Part shown: positions 33,479 to 43,015 of the stretch, piece after piece
How positions within the stretch are numbered: the first letter of the stretch is position 1
Layout: each line of letters begins with the position of its first letter
Position numbers and translations under genes: made by a program
Source of the DNA: an uncultured Coriobacteriaceae bacterium
GTDB taxonomy: Bacteria > Actinomycetota > Coriobacteriia > Coriobacteriales > Atopobiaceae
NCBI GenBank assembly: GCA_902778135.1
Contig: CACYWP010000006.1
Location: 49,799-113,798, forward strand
Direction of reading: 5' to 3'
Length of the DNA stretch: 64,000 bases
Notes under the pieces: model-generated
The model's database searches: none
Told to the model about the DNA's origin: nothing
What the model saw: only the letters and a program-made list of their open reading frames with translations

Positions 33479-34525
33479 CTAGTCGAGACGCTCCACAAAG
33501 AAGTCTGCCATAGATGCGAGCACGGCACGTGCCTGATCATCAAATTCAATACCGTCGAGTCCCGCCTTCGCGCGGTCTGCGAGCCCGTGGGCGCGGTTGC
33601 GCACGTGCTCCACCGCCCCGGACGCCTCGATGAGCGCGACCGCGCGCGCCAGCTGGTCCGCATCGGTCGTGCCCGACTCCAGCAGTCCCTGCAGCTCGGC
33701 ACGCCCGTCGTCGTCCAGGTGGTTGAGCGCCCACACCGCCAGCAGCGTGCGCTTGCCCTCGGTGATGTCGCTGCGATAGTCCTTGCCCTGCATTTCGGCG
33801 TCGCCCACCAGGTTGAGCAGGTCGTCCTGCAGCTGGAAGGCCAGGCCTGCGTCCAGGCCGAACGAGAACAGCGCCTCGACCTGCTCGTCGGTCCCCCCGG
33901 CGCAGATGGCCCCGCAGGCCAGCGGGGTCGCGGCGGAGTAGTAGGCGGTCTTGTGCGTGGCCATGTAGAGATAGTCGTCGACGGTGACGTCCCACCGTCC
34001 GTCACGCACCCACCCCAGGTCCAGTGCCTGGCCCTCCAGGGTGCGCTGCATCATGTAGGACAGCTCGCACAGCACCCGCAGGCACGTGTCATTGTCCAGT
34101 TGCGTGTCGGCGAGCAGGCCCGCGTAGACACTGACCAGGGCAAGGTCGCCGACGTTGATGGCGATGCCCGTGCCGTCGCTGAGGTGCAGGCACGGCTCGC
34201 CACGACGCAGCTCGCTCTTGTCGGCGATGTCGTCGTGTATCAGCGCGGCGCTCTGGAAGTACTCGATGGCCGCCGCCGTGGAAAGCGCGCAGATGGGGTC
34301 CACGCCCACTGCCTGCGCGCCAAGCAGGCACAGCGCGGGACGGGTGCGCTTTCCCCCGCTGGAGGTGAACCGTGCCAAGGGTTCGTACAGGTAGCTGGAC
34401 AGGTCGCCCGCGACATGGGCGGTTCCGTCCTCGGCACGTGGCGTGAATCGTGCCAGATAGTCCTCGATCTGCGGGCGCTTGCCTTCCAGATAGCTGACGA
34501 AGCGAGCGCCACCGTCTCCCGCCAT
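33479..34525 (-). CDS. Polyprenyl diphosphate synthase
   Basis: Trans-prenyltransferase of 348 residues. The first Asp-rich motif is LIHDDIADKSELRRG and the second FQLQDDLLNLVGD; GGKRTRPALCLLGAQAVG is the N-terminal substrate site. Chain length cannot be set with confidence; heptaprenyl or longer products for quinones or C55 carrier lipid, or a geranylgeranyl product, are all possible. It begins three bases after galE and precedes a peptidoglycan-binding protein. Confidence 0.9.
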   Translation of the reverse strand: MAGDGGARFVSYLEGKRPQIEDYLARFTPRAEDGTAHVAGDLSSYLYEPLARFTSSGGKRTRPALCLLGAQAVGVDPICALSTAAAIEYFQSAALIHDDIADKSELRRGEPCLHLSDGTGIAINVGDLALVSVYAGLLADTQLDNDTCLRVLCELSYMMQRTLEGQALDLGWVRDGRWDVTVDDYLYMATHKTAYYSAATPLACGAICAGGTDEQVEALFSFGLDAGLAFQLQDDLLNLVGDAEMQGKDYRSDITEGKRTLLAVWALNHLDDDGRAELQGLLESGTTDADQLARAVALIEASGAVEHVRNRAHGLADRAKAGLDGIEFDDQARAVLASMADFFVERLD

Positions 34526-34528
34526 CGT

Positions 34529-35584
<1,056 letters not shown>

Positions 35585-35710
35585 CAAGATTCCCTCCGCG
35601 GGCGCGTGTTTGCATGGGGCCGAAAAGAGCCACAACACTCAAAGTATACGTATGTCGTATGTGCTCGATGTGGGGGAGTCCCGCGGTTGGCACATGCGAG
35701 TGGCAGGTCC

Positions 35711-35932
35711 CTATCCGTGGGTGTAGCGGGTGGCCGCGTGCAGCATGTTGATCTCCGCCAGTTCGAGCACGCCATCGATGTACGGCGCATACATCTTGTC
35801 GATGGCGCCGACGCCCAGGCTGCAGCCGCTGCACTGCTCGCAGCTGGAGTCACCGCACCAGTCCAGCCCCTCCGCGACGATGCGCATACGTTCCTCGCGC
35901 GTGGTGTCCTTGATCAGCTTGCTCTTGGGCAT
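35711..35932 (-). CDS. Small Cys-rich protein (unknown)
   Basis: A 73-residue protein with Cys at 26, 31, 34 and 37 (WCGDSSCEQCSGCSLG). The C-x4-C-x2-C-x2-C spacing would suit a zinc or Fe-S site. The rest is helical and ends with ATRYTHG. I know no family. The ATG has AGGAGG eight bases before it. It begins 11 bases after the barstar gene and may belong to the same transcript. Confidence 0.75.
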   Translation of the reverse strand: MPKSKLIKDTTREERMRIVAEGLDWCGDSSCEQCSGCSLGVGAIDKMYAPYIDGVLELAEINMLHAATRYTHG

Positions 35933-35943
35933 CGCGTCGCCTC

Positions 35944-36270
35944 CTACGCTTCCTCGGGCCAGCGGATCGTCGAGATCGATACCGACAGGGAGGGGTTCTC
36001 CCGTGCCGCGCGCAGCAGCACCATGCACAGACGGTCCATCTGGCGCGCATATTCGTCATTGGGGCTCATGGTGGCGTCGCGCATGACATACAGGCGCGTG
36101 GGCTCGTCGATGTCTCCCAGGCAGTCGTGCAACGCGTCAAGGTTCTTGCCGTAGTGCTCGGGAAAGCCCAGGGTCACGCGCAGGTAGTCGTGTATCGTGC
36201 TGATGTCGAGCAGGTCGCGCTCGTCGATGGGGACCTCGTAGACATCCCTCATGCGCAGGTTGTTGGCCAT
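35944..36270 (-). CDS. Barstar-family ribonuclease inhibitor
   Basis: A 108-residue acidic immunity protein of the barstar fold. The core ISTIHDYLRVTLGFPEHYGK followed by NLDALHDCLGDI is the barstar signature, including the acidic residues that plug the barnase active site. It lies nine bases after the gene for the barnase-like nuclease and so would protect the producing cell. Confidence 0.9.
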   Translation of the reverse strand: MANNLRMRDVYEVPIDERDLLDISTIHDYLRVTLGFPEHYGKNLDALHDCLGDIDEPTRLYVMRDATMSPNDEYARQMDRLCMVLLRAARENPSLSVSISTIRWPEEA

Positions 36271-36279
36271 CTCCGCCCC

Positions 36280-36903
36280 CTAGTAGAGCTGCTCGAAGGT
36301 CTGGTAGTGGTCGTCGGTGTAGAAGATGAGTCCGTCGTTGGAGAAGACGATGCGCTCGGCGCCGCGATGGCCGCCGTGATAGTTGATGTCACATTCGGTC
36401 CACTGGCGGCCCCTCTTGTCAGGCAGTTGTCCCTCGTCGTTGTAGTACCGGCTGCCGCCGATGCTCATTCCGGGACACACGTCATCCAAGTTGCCCTCGG
36501 ATGCCACCCAGCCGCGGTCGCGCGCCTTGGTCTTGCTGATGAAGTTGCCCGGCAGGCGTCCGTAGGTGTGGATGTAGAGGGCGACCTCGTCCTTCGTCGT
36601 GTACCAGCCGTCCTTCTCGACCGTGGGGCCGCGTGTGGGAGCGACGGTCTCGGTCTGTTCCGCGACGTCGCCGGACGGGTCGTCGGTCGTCGGGGATGCC
36701 TCGTCGGGCTGCTCCCCACCGTCGTCGTCCAAGGGCTCTGTCTCCTGCGTCTGCTGCTGGGCGACGATGCCCGAGGTCGTCACGTCGGTCCCGTTGCCGC
36801 GACCGTTGATGAACCCCATGGCAAAGCCGATGAGCAGCACGATGGCGAAGGCGACGAGACGCGTGCGGAAGCTGGGCTGGGTGTTGTTGTGCGAGGTGTT
36901 CAT
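36280..36903 (-). CDS. Secreted or membrane-tethered barnase-like ribonuclease
   Basis: A 207-residue protein: an N-terminal hydrophobic segment (residues 15-31, possibly a signal anchor), an acidic Thr/Glu/Asp-rich linker, and a C-terminal microbial RNase domain. The barnase catalytic set is intact: Glu in TECDINYHGG, Arg in GAERIVFSND and His in TDDHYQTFEQLY. It should cleave RNA after guanine. Together with the barstar gene it forms a toxin-immunity pair aimed at neighbours or used for RNA scavenging. Confidence 0.9.
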   Translation of the reverse strand: MNTSHNNTQPSFRTRLVAFAIVLLIGFAMGFINGRGNGTDVTTSGIVAQQQTQETEPLDDDGGEQPDEASPTTDDPSGDVAEQTETVAPTRGPTVEKDGWYTTKDEVALYIHTYGRLPGNFISKTKARDRGWVASEGNLDDVCPGMSIGGSRYYNDEGQLPDKRGRQWTECDINYHGGHRGAERIVFSNDGLIFYTDDHYQTFEQLY

Positions 36904-37085
36904 GTACTCCAGTTTGCCACTTATGGAGGCGAGTTGTCACCCTCGATGACGTTTCGTGCCACGATGGGCCGCCAGCGATGCGCAGCGTGCGCGACTGCCG
37001 GCATGAATCGCCCAGGACTCGCTCGAATGCCGGGGAAGCGTGGGGCGACGCGCGCGTTCGGCAGGGCCTTGGGCGACCGGTCCTC

Positions 37086-39713
37086 CTATCCCAGCACCTC
37101 GCCGGCGATGCGGGCGCTCTCGTTGGCGTCCTTGGCGTAGTAATCCGCACCGACCATCTCGGCATACTCGGGGTTGAGCACCGCACCGCCCACGATGACC
37201 TTGCACCATGGCGCCTGCTCGTGCAGCAGTTCGATGGTCTGCGCCATGGCGGGCACGGTCGTGGTCATCAGCGCGGAGAGTCCCGCGAGCTCGATGTGGT
37301 GCTCGACGACCACGTCGGTGAAGGCCTGCGGGTCGACGTCACGGCCCATGTCGATGACGTCGTAGCCGTAGTTCTCCAGCAGCATGCGTACGATGTTCTT
37401 GCCGATGTCGTGGATGTCGCCCTTGACGGTTGCCAGCGCGATGGTGCCCTTGCTGGGGACGTCGTCGGTGGATGCGCTCTCGCGCAGCACGTTGAACCCC
37501 GCCTTGGCAGCCTCGGCCGAGGCCATCAGCTGCGGCAGGAAGAACGTGCCCTTCTCGAACCGTGCACCAACCTCGTCAAGGGCGGGAATCAGAACCTCGT
37601 TGATGACGTACATGGAGTCATGGGAGCCGTCGGTGTCGGCCAGGATGAGGCGCACGGCGTCAGGGACCGGGTCCTTGCGACCGGCCAGCACCAGGTCGCG
37701 CACCTGTCCCTCGGGGGTGTCCCCTGCGGCTTCTGGGCTTGGCTGCCCGTCGTCCTTCGGAGCGTCAGTCCCGCTCGTCGTGACGGACCCCTTGCCCATG
37801 GCCGTGGCGATGTCGTGCAGCGTTCCCGAGATCGAGGACAGCGTCGCGGCAATCCCGTCGGGGCTGCTCGTGTCATAGGAGATGGCGGCGGGTTTGGACG
37901 ATGCGGCTGGGGTGTCGGTTCGGCCGGCATAGGTGCTCACGTAGCGCTGCGCGCTCTCGTCCTCGCCGGACAGCACGCGCCACGAGTTGACGACGTCCAT
38001 CAGGCGGTCGTTCATGGGATTGACGATGGCCAGGTCCAGCCCTGCGGAGAAGGCGGCTGCAAGGAAGGTCGCGTTGACGAGCGGGCGGAAGGGAAGGCCG
38101 AAGCTGATGTTGGACACGCCCAAAACGGTCCGCACCCCGTCGAGCTCCTGCTTGACCAGTCGAATGCCGTCCAGGATGGCGCGCGGGGCCTCCTGGTCGG
38201 TTGAGGCCGCCATCGCAAGGCAGTCGATGATGACATCCTGGCGGGGGATGCCCAGGGCGTCGGCAGCCGCGACGATCTTGCGGGCGACGGCCAGGCGACC
38301 CTCCGCGGTGGTGGGAATGCCGTCCTCGTCCAGCGTCAGCCCCACGATGCAGCAGCCATAGTGCCTGGCGATGGGCAGCACCGCATCGAGGCTCTCGCGC
38401 TTGCCGTTGCACGAGTTGATGATGGGCTTGCCGGGGTAGGCGCGCACGGCAGCCTCGATGGCCACGGGGTCGGACGAGTCGATCTGCAGGGGCAGCGTGG
38501 TCACGCCCTGCAGCTCCTGCGTCAGGCGGACGAGGGTGGCCCACTCGTCGATCTCGGGCAGGCCGGCGTTGACGTCGAGCACCTGCGCGCCAGACTTTGC
38601 CTGGTCGATGGCCTCGCCCATCACGTAGTCGTGATTGCCGGAGCGCAGCGCCTCCTTCAGGCGCTTCTTGCCCGTGGGGTTGATGCGCTCGCCGATGACG
38701 CCAACCTGGCCTGGCGCGAGCGATACCAGCTGCTGGGCGCTGGTGGTGGTCAGGTGGCGGCGCAGCTGGCGACCCGTTGCGATGCGGCCACGCAGCAGGA
38801 TGCGCTCTCCCTCGATGAAGGCCGGCGAGGTGCCGCAGCAGCCGCCCACGACGGTGACGCCTGCGTCCAGCATGGTCTGGACGGCCGCGCAGTACTCCTT
38901 CGGGCTGATGGAGTAGAGGGTGCGGCCCTCGTGCACATGGGGCAGCCCGGCGTTGGCCTGCGCCATGACGGGACAGCTCGCCCAGGGCAGCATGCGCGAG
39001 ATCAGCGGGGCGACGTCGGCGGGACCCAGCGAGCAGTTGATGCCCAGCGCGTTGGCCCCCAGCGCCGAGAGCGTGACGGCGGCGACCTCGGGGGTGGTGC
39101 CCAGGAAGGTGCGTCCGTCCTCGTCAAAGGTCATGGTCACGAAGGCTGGCAGGTCCGAGTTCTCCTTCACGGCCAGCAGCGCGGCCTTCGCCTCGGCCAG
39201 GTCGGCCATCGTCTCGATGATGAAGAGGTCGGCGCCGGCCTTGGTGGCTGCCACCACCTGCTCGGCGAAGAGGTCGTAGGCATCGTCGAAGGAGAGGGTG
39301 CCCATGGGCTGCAGCAGTGCGCCAGTGGGCCCGATGTCTGCGGCGACGTAGCGCGCTCCGGCCTTGCGGGCGCAGGCGATGGCGGCGGAGAAGATCTCGT
39401 CGACGGTTGCGGCGTCGCCCAGCTTGGTGCGGTTGGCACCGAAGGTGTTGGTGGTGATGGCCTCGGAGCCTGCCGCCACATAGGACGCGTGGATCTCGGT
39501 GATCTCCTCGGGGTTGGTCAGGCACAGCAGCTCGGGTATCTCGCCTGCCGCCAAGCCGCGTTCCTGCAGCTGCGTTCCCATCGCCCCGTCGAACAGCAGG
39601 TGGTCCGATCCGTCCAGGACGCGGGCCAGGTGCTCGTCCTTGATGCGCAGGGTACGGCAGGCGTCGTGGCCGAACGGGGTGGTGGTCGAGATGGGTGATG
39701 CGGTGCTAGCCAC
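37086..39713 (-). CDS. metH: Cobalamin-dependent methionine synthase without the reactivation domain
   Basis: Methylates homocysteine with 5-methyl-THF. 875 residues: a homocysteine domain (1-300; zinc Cys in NCSLGPADVAP and VGGCCGTSP), a pterin domain (about 330-590; GERINPTGKKRLKEAL, DVNAGLPEID) and a B12-binding part (690-875; cap helices, then DIHDIGKNIV with the cobalt-binding His). An acidic linker (about 655-690) replaces the usual one. The AdoMet/flavodoxin reactivation domain is missing and is encoded by the preceding gene. Start is GTG 39713 with AAGGA; it overlaps the upstream gene by eight bases. Confidence 0.93.
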   Translation of the reverse strand: MASTASPISTTTPFGHDACRTLRIKDEHLARVLDGSDHLLFDGAMGTQLQERGLAAGEIPELLCLTNPEEITEIHASYVAAGSEAITTNTFGANRTKLGDAATVDEIFSAAIACARKAGARYVAADIGPTGALLQPMGTLSFDDAYDLFAEQVVAATKAGADLFIIETMADLAEAKAALLAVKENSDLPAFVTMTFDEDGRTFLGTTPEVAAVTLSALGANALGINCSLGPADVAPLISRMLPWASCPVMAQANAGLPHVHEGRTLYSISPKEYCAAVQTMLDAGVTVVGGCCGTSPAFIEGERILLRGRIATGRQLRRHLTTTSAQQLVSLAPGQVGVIGERINPTGKKRLKEALRSGNHDYVMGEAIDQAKSGAQVLDVNAGLPEIDEWATLVRLTQELQGVTTLPLQIDSSDPVAIEAAVRAYPGKPIINSCNGKRESLDAVLPIARHYGCCIVGLTLDEDGIPTTAEGRLAVARKIVAAADALGIPRQDVIIDCLAMAASTDQEAPRAILDGIRLVKQELDGVRTVLGVSNISFGLPFRPLVNATFLAAAFSAGLDLAIVNPMNDRLMDVVNSWRVLSGEDESAQRYVSTYAGRTDTPAASSKPAAISYDTSSPDGIAATLSSISGTLHDIATAMGKGSVTTSGTDAPKDDGQPSPEAAGDTPEGQVRDLVLAGRKDPVPDAVRLILADTDGSHDSMYVINEVLIPALDEVGARFEKGTFFLPQLMASAEAAKAGFNVLRESASTDDVPSKGTIALATVKGDIHDIGKNIVRMLLENYGYDVIDMGRDVDPQAFTDVVVEHHIELAGLSALMTTTVPAMAQTIELLHEQAPWCKVIVGGAVLNPEYAEMVGADYYAKDANESARIAGEVLG

Positions 39714-40419
39714 GACAGGTCCTTCCGGTTGTGCGGAGCGTGCAGAACTCCGCGAGCGAGCAGATGGAGCACGAGCCCTCCAGCCCGGGCTGGGGGTCGG
39801 GGTGGATGCCCACGACGGCGGTGACGCTCTTGGTGGGCACCATGAGGTCGGATGGGGTGAGCGTGATGCCCAGCTGACGCGTGGCGTCGAGGGCGGCGAG
39901 GAAGTCCGTCTGCACCGACAGGGGCAGGTCACCATAGCCGGGGGAGAAGCGCCAGCTCGTGAACATGCCGAGGTCGGCGGCGTAGGCACGGATGCGGGCG
40001 TTGGCCGCATCGGCGGCCCGTTCGACCAAGGCCGTTGCGGCGGCGTCGAAGATGACCTGCTCGAGGGCGTCGGTCAGCGAGAGGCGACGCAGCTCCCGGT
40101 CGATGTCCGCACCAAGCGTGACGGCAAACAGCGCCACGCGCGTCGCGTCGTGCAGATGCCCGACGATGTCGGCTCCGGTGAGGCGCAGCGTGCATCCGTC
40201 CAGACGCACCTCGCCCGCATCCACCGACGCGACGGGGTAGTCGGCGATGCTTGCGCGTGGCCGGGCCAGCAGCAGGCAGCGCCCCACGACCGCATCGATG
40301 CGCTCGCCCAGCTCGTCAGAAAGCCGCTGGTCCCGGTAGCCAAGGTAGCGGAGCACCTCCCTGCGGTCGACCGAGGCGATGTCATACGACTCGCGTGCTA
40401 TGCGCAGCCCCGCAGCCAT
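39706..40419 (-). CDS. Separate methionine synthase reactivation-domain protein
   Basis: A 237-residue protein corresponding to the AdoMet-binding activation domain of MetH, here as its own gene. Signature RFSPGYGDLPLSVQ and SDLMVPTKSVTAVVGI are visible. It ends with a Cys cluster CSICSLAEFC, common in stand-alone versions. It probably returns inactive cob(II)alamin to the methylated form. It starts five bases after the metF stop and overlaps metH. Confidence 0.88.
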   Translation of the reverse strand: MAAGLRIARESYDIASVDRREVLRYLGYRDQRLSDELGERIDAVVGRCLLLARPRASIADYPVASVDAGEVRLDGCTLRLTGADIVGHLHDATRVALFAVTLGADIDRELRRLSLTDALEQVIFDAAATALVERAADAANARIRAYAADLGMFTSWRFSPGYGDLPLSVQTDFLAALDATRQLGITLTPSDLMVPTKSVTAVVGIHPDPQPGLEGSCSICSLAEFCTLRTTGRTCRG

Positions 40420-40424
40420 GGCCC

Positions 40425-41288
40425 CTACGCGGGCAGGTAGCCACAGCCCACGAGCGCGTCGTGCATGGCGGCGCCGATCTCGGGGCGGTTCATGCTGTAG
40501 ATGTGGATGCCATCGACGCCGTTGTTGGCCAAGTCGACGATCTGCTCCTGTGCATAGCGGATGCCGGCGGCCGCCTGGTCGATGGGGTCGTCACCGGCTG
40601 CCACGAGACGCTTCACGACGCGGGCCGGTATCGAGGCGCCACAGTTGAAGGTCATGCGCTGCAGCTGCCTGATGCTGGTGAAGGGCATGATGCCGCAGAC
40701 GATGGGCACCTTGATGCGCTTGCGGTCGCAGCGCTCGCGGAAGCGGTAGAAGTCCTCGTTGTCGAAGAAGAGCTGGGTGACCAGGAAGTCCACGCCCGAC
40801 TCGACCTTGATCTTGAGGTGCTCGAGGTCCTGGTCGAGGTCCTCGCACTCGACATGGCCCTCGGGATAGCAGGCGCCACCGACGCAGAGGCCTGACTCCT
40901 TGAGGTAGGGGACCAGGTCCGAGGCATAGGTGAAGTCGATGGCCTCGCGCCCGGGCGCATGGTCGCCACGGAGGGCCAGGACGTTCTCGATGCCGGCCGA
41001 CTGCAGGCGTCGGACGTAGGCGTCCACGTCGGAGCGGCTGGAGCCAAGGCAGGTGAGGTGAGCGAGGGCGGTCGTCCCGACGCCGCGTTCGATGCGGCGT
41101 CCGATGTCGGCCGTGCGCTCGGAGTTTCCGGAGCCGCCCGCCGAGAAGGTGACGCTGATCCAGTCGGGATGGTTCTCGCAGAGCGCGGTGGCCACCTGCT
41201 CCGCCTGCTCGACGGACATGTCGCCCTTGGGCGGAAAGATCTCATATGAGAACGACTGGCGCTGGGCCAGGATGTCACTGATTTTCAT
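40425..41288 (-). CDS. metF: 5,10-methylenetetrahydrofolate reductase
   Basis: FAD enzyme that supplies methyl-THF to MetH. 287 residues, (beta/alpha)8 barrel with SFSYEIFPPKGDMS, VTFSAGGSGN, LRGDHAPG-type (LALRGDHAP) and VDFLVTQLFFDNEDF. ATG 41288 has AAGGGA seven bases upstream. First gene of the metF-activator-metH operon. Confidence 0.95.
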   Translation of the reverse strand: MKISDILAQRQSFSYEIFPPKGDMSVEQAEQVATALCENHPDWISVTFSAGGSGNSERTADIGRRIERGVGTTALAHLTCLGSSRSDVDAYVRRLQSAGIENVLALRGDHAPGREAIDFTYASDLVPYLKESGLCVGGACYPEGHVECEDLDQDLEHLKIKVESGVDFLVTQLFFDNEDFYRFRERCDRKRIKVPIVCGIMPFTSIRQLQRMTFNCGASIPARVVKRLVAAGDDPIDQAAAGIRYAQEQIVDLANNGVDGIHIYSMNRPEIGAAMHDALVGCGYLPA

Positions 41289-41378
41289 ACCAATTCCCTT
41301 CGAAATAGGCGTGGAGACCATGGTAGCGTGCGTGCGTTTCCGTCAGGTGAAACGTGGGAACGGTCGGCCGCTGCCCCG

Positions 41379-41819
41379 TCAGTACAGGGGTAGGTCGCCG
41401 GTCAGCGGGTCGATCTGGTCGGCGCGCAGCGGCTCGAAGGCGAGGCAGGTGAAGGTGGTCTCGCCATGGAACTCGGTCAGGCCGGCGTCGCGCACCAGGG
41501 CGCAGACGAAGCCCAGCTCGCGGCCACGTACGGCCAGGTCCAGCAGCTCCTCCTCCGAGTCCACGTAGACGCAGACCTTCGCGACGCCCGCATCGAACCA
41601 ATCGGCGAGAGGGGTGGGGGCCATGGTGCCCTCGTCGAGGTAGACCCAGGTGCCCGCGTCGTTGACGCGCACCTGGTCCAAACGCCCCTCGCGGGCAAGG
41701 GCCATGAGTACCGCCTCGACGCAGGCGTGGCCTGCCTGGGCGGCTATCTTGCCCTTGCGCATCTTGAGGTCGCGGCGCATGACGATCATCTGCTTTGCCT
41801 TGTAGGACGAGACGGCCAT
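41379..41819 (-). CDS. Pth2-type peptidyl-tRNA hydrolase
   Basis: A 146-residue homologue of archaeal/eukaryotic Pth2. The N-terminus has KMRKGKIAAQAGHACVEAV, the catalytic Lys-Gly-Lys...Gln-x2-His pattern, and the C-terminus has DAGLTEFHGETTFTCLAFEP. A bacterial Pth1 is also present at 27341, so this one is a second, unrelated enzyme. It may act on special substrates or be an old transfer. It is divergent from murI. Confidence 0.85.
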   Translation of the reverse strand: MAVSSYKAKQMIVMRRDLKMRKGKIAAQAGHACVEAVLMALAREGRLDQVRVNDAGTWVYLDEGTMAPTPLADWFDAGVAKVCVYVDSEEELLDLAVRGRELGFVCALVRDAGLTEFHGETTFTCLAFEPLRADQIDPLTGDLPLY

Positions 41820-42051
41820 ACGGCCTCCTTGGGATGGGATTGACGGGCCCTATCAGCATAGCAGTGCTGGGGGAGTAGCTCAAAAACGTGTACGACTTGG
41901 CAGCGGACCTCCTACGTGCGGACCCTGCGTCCGAGTCGCGGCCTGTCTCCACATGTCCTCCGGAGCGTGCTGCGTGGCAGAATACTGACCATCGCATGGG
42001 GGGAGGCCTGCTAACCTTATGTCTATGGCGTTCGGCTAGGAGATGCATGGA

Positions 42052-42843
42052 ATGGAAGACACAGTGAGAGGCGATGGCCGGCAGGGGTTCGTTGGGGTCT
42101 TTGACTCCGGCGTCGGTGGCGTGAGCATCCTGCAGCATCTGGTGAGGGAGCTTCCCGGGGAGGACTTCCACTACTTCGGCGACTCTGCGAACGCCCCCTA
42201 TGGCGGCAAGACGCCCGAAGAGGTGTGCGCCCTCTCGCGCACGATTGCCGAGCGCATGCTGTCGGAGGGTGCAAAGGCGCTGGTCATAGCCTGCAACACT
42301 GCCACGAGCGCCGCTGCGCCCCAGCTGCGGGCGGCGTACCCAGACGTTCCCATCGTGGGGGTCGAGCCAGCGCTCAAGCCCGCCGTACTCGCACAGGGTA
42401 GGGGCAAGGTGCTGGTGATGGCGACCGAGGTCACGCTGACGCTGGACAAGTTCCATCGCCTCGAGCATCGTTGGGCGCAGGACGCCGAGGTCGAGACGGT
42501 TGCCTGCGTTGGTCTGGTCGAGTGCATCGAGCGAGGCGATCTCGATGCGCCCGAGCTGTCGGAGTTGCTCGAGCGCCTGGTGGGACGCCATCGGGGCGAG
42601 GTGGACCGCGTGGTGTTGGGTTGCACGCACTATCCCTTCGTGCGTGGCCAGATTGCGCGGGTGTTGGGCGACGTGCGCTTCTTCGATGGTGGCGCTGGAA
42701 CGGCGCGACAGCTGAGGCGCCTGCTGGAACGGGACGACATCCTGAACGACGGGGACCACGTCGGCGAGGTGTCCTTTGCGAGCAGTATCGACACGCCGGA
42801 CGAGCTGGAGCTCTATCGTCGGTTCTTTACGCTGCCCTGCTGA
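42052..42843 (+). CDS. murI: Glutamate racemase
   Basis: Provides D-glutamate for peptidoglycan. 263 residues with both catalytic Cys: VIACNTATSAA and VLGCTHYPFV; also GVFDSGVGGVSIL and FGDSANAPYGGKT. The ATG at 42052 is nine bases after AGGAG; the ATG at 42043 would abut that site. Confidence 0.96.
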   Translation: MEDTVRGDGRQGFVGVFDSGVGGVSILQHLVRELPGEDFHYFGDSANAPYGGKTPEEVCALSRTIAERMLSEGAKALVIACNTATSAAAPQLRAAYPDVPIVGVEPALKPAVLAQGRGKVLVMATEVTLTLDKFHRLEHRWAQDAEVETVACVGLVECIERGDLDAPELSELLERLVGRHRGEVDRVVLGCTHYPFVRGQIARVLGDVRFFDGGAGTARQLRRLLERDDILNDGDHVGEVSFASSIDTPDELELYRRFFTLPC

Positions 42844-42931
42844 GAGGGCACTGAATTCCTGAAAAAACAGGTCGACCCGCCGGTGCGCCTGCCCCGCACG
42901 CGCCGCGCCCCTCCGGCGAGGGCACGGAAAA

Positions 42932-42957
42932 ACCCGCCGCCCGTTGGGGCGGCGGGT
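42932..42957. terminator. Bidirectional terminator
   Basis: ACCCGCCGCCC and GGGCGGCGGGT, 11-bp perfect stem with a GTTG loop; AAAA on the left provides U's for the minus-strand message. Between murI and the convergent GGGtGRT gene. Confidence 0.85.
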
Positions 42958-43015
42958 CGTTGTGGACGCCTGCGCCGCGGCAGGGAAGCCGCGGCCGTGA
43001 CTGTCCGGGGAGGGG

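Noticed and set aside
39714..40010. N-terminal extension of MetH by 99 codons
   Set aside because: It would overlap the activation-domain gene fully and reads as Pro/Ser/Arg noise; the GTG at 39713 has a good ribosome site.
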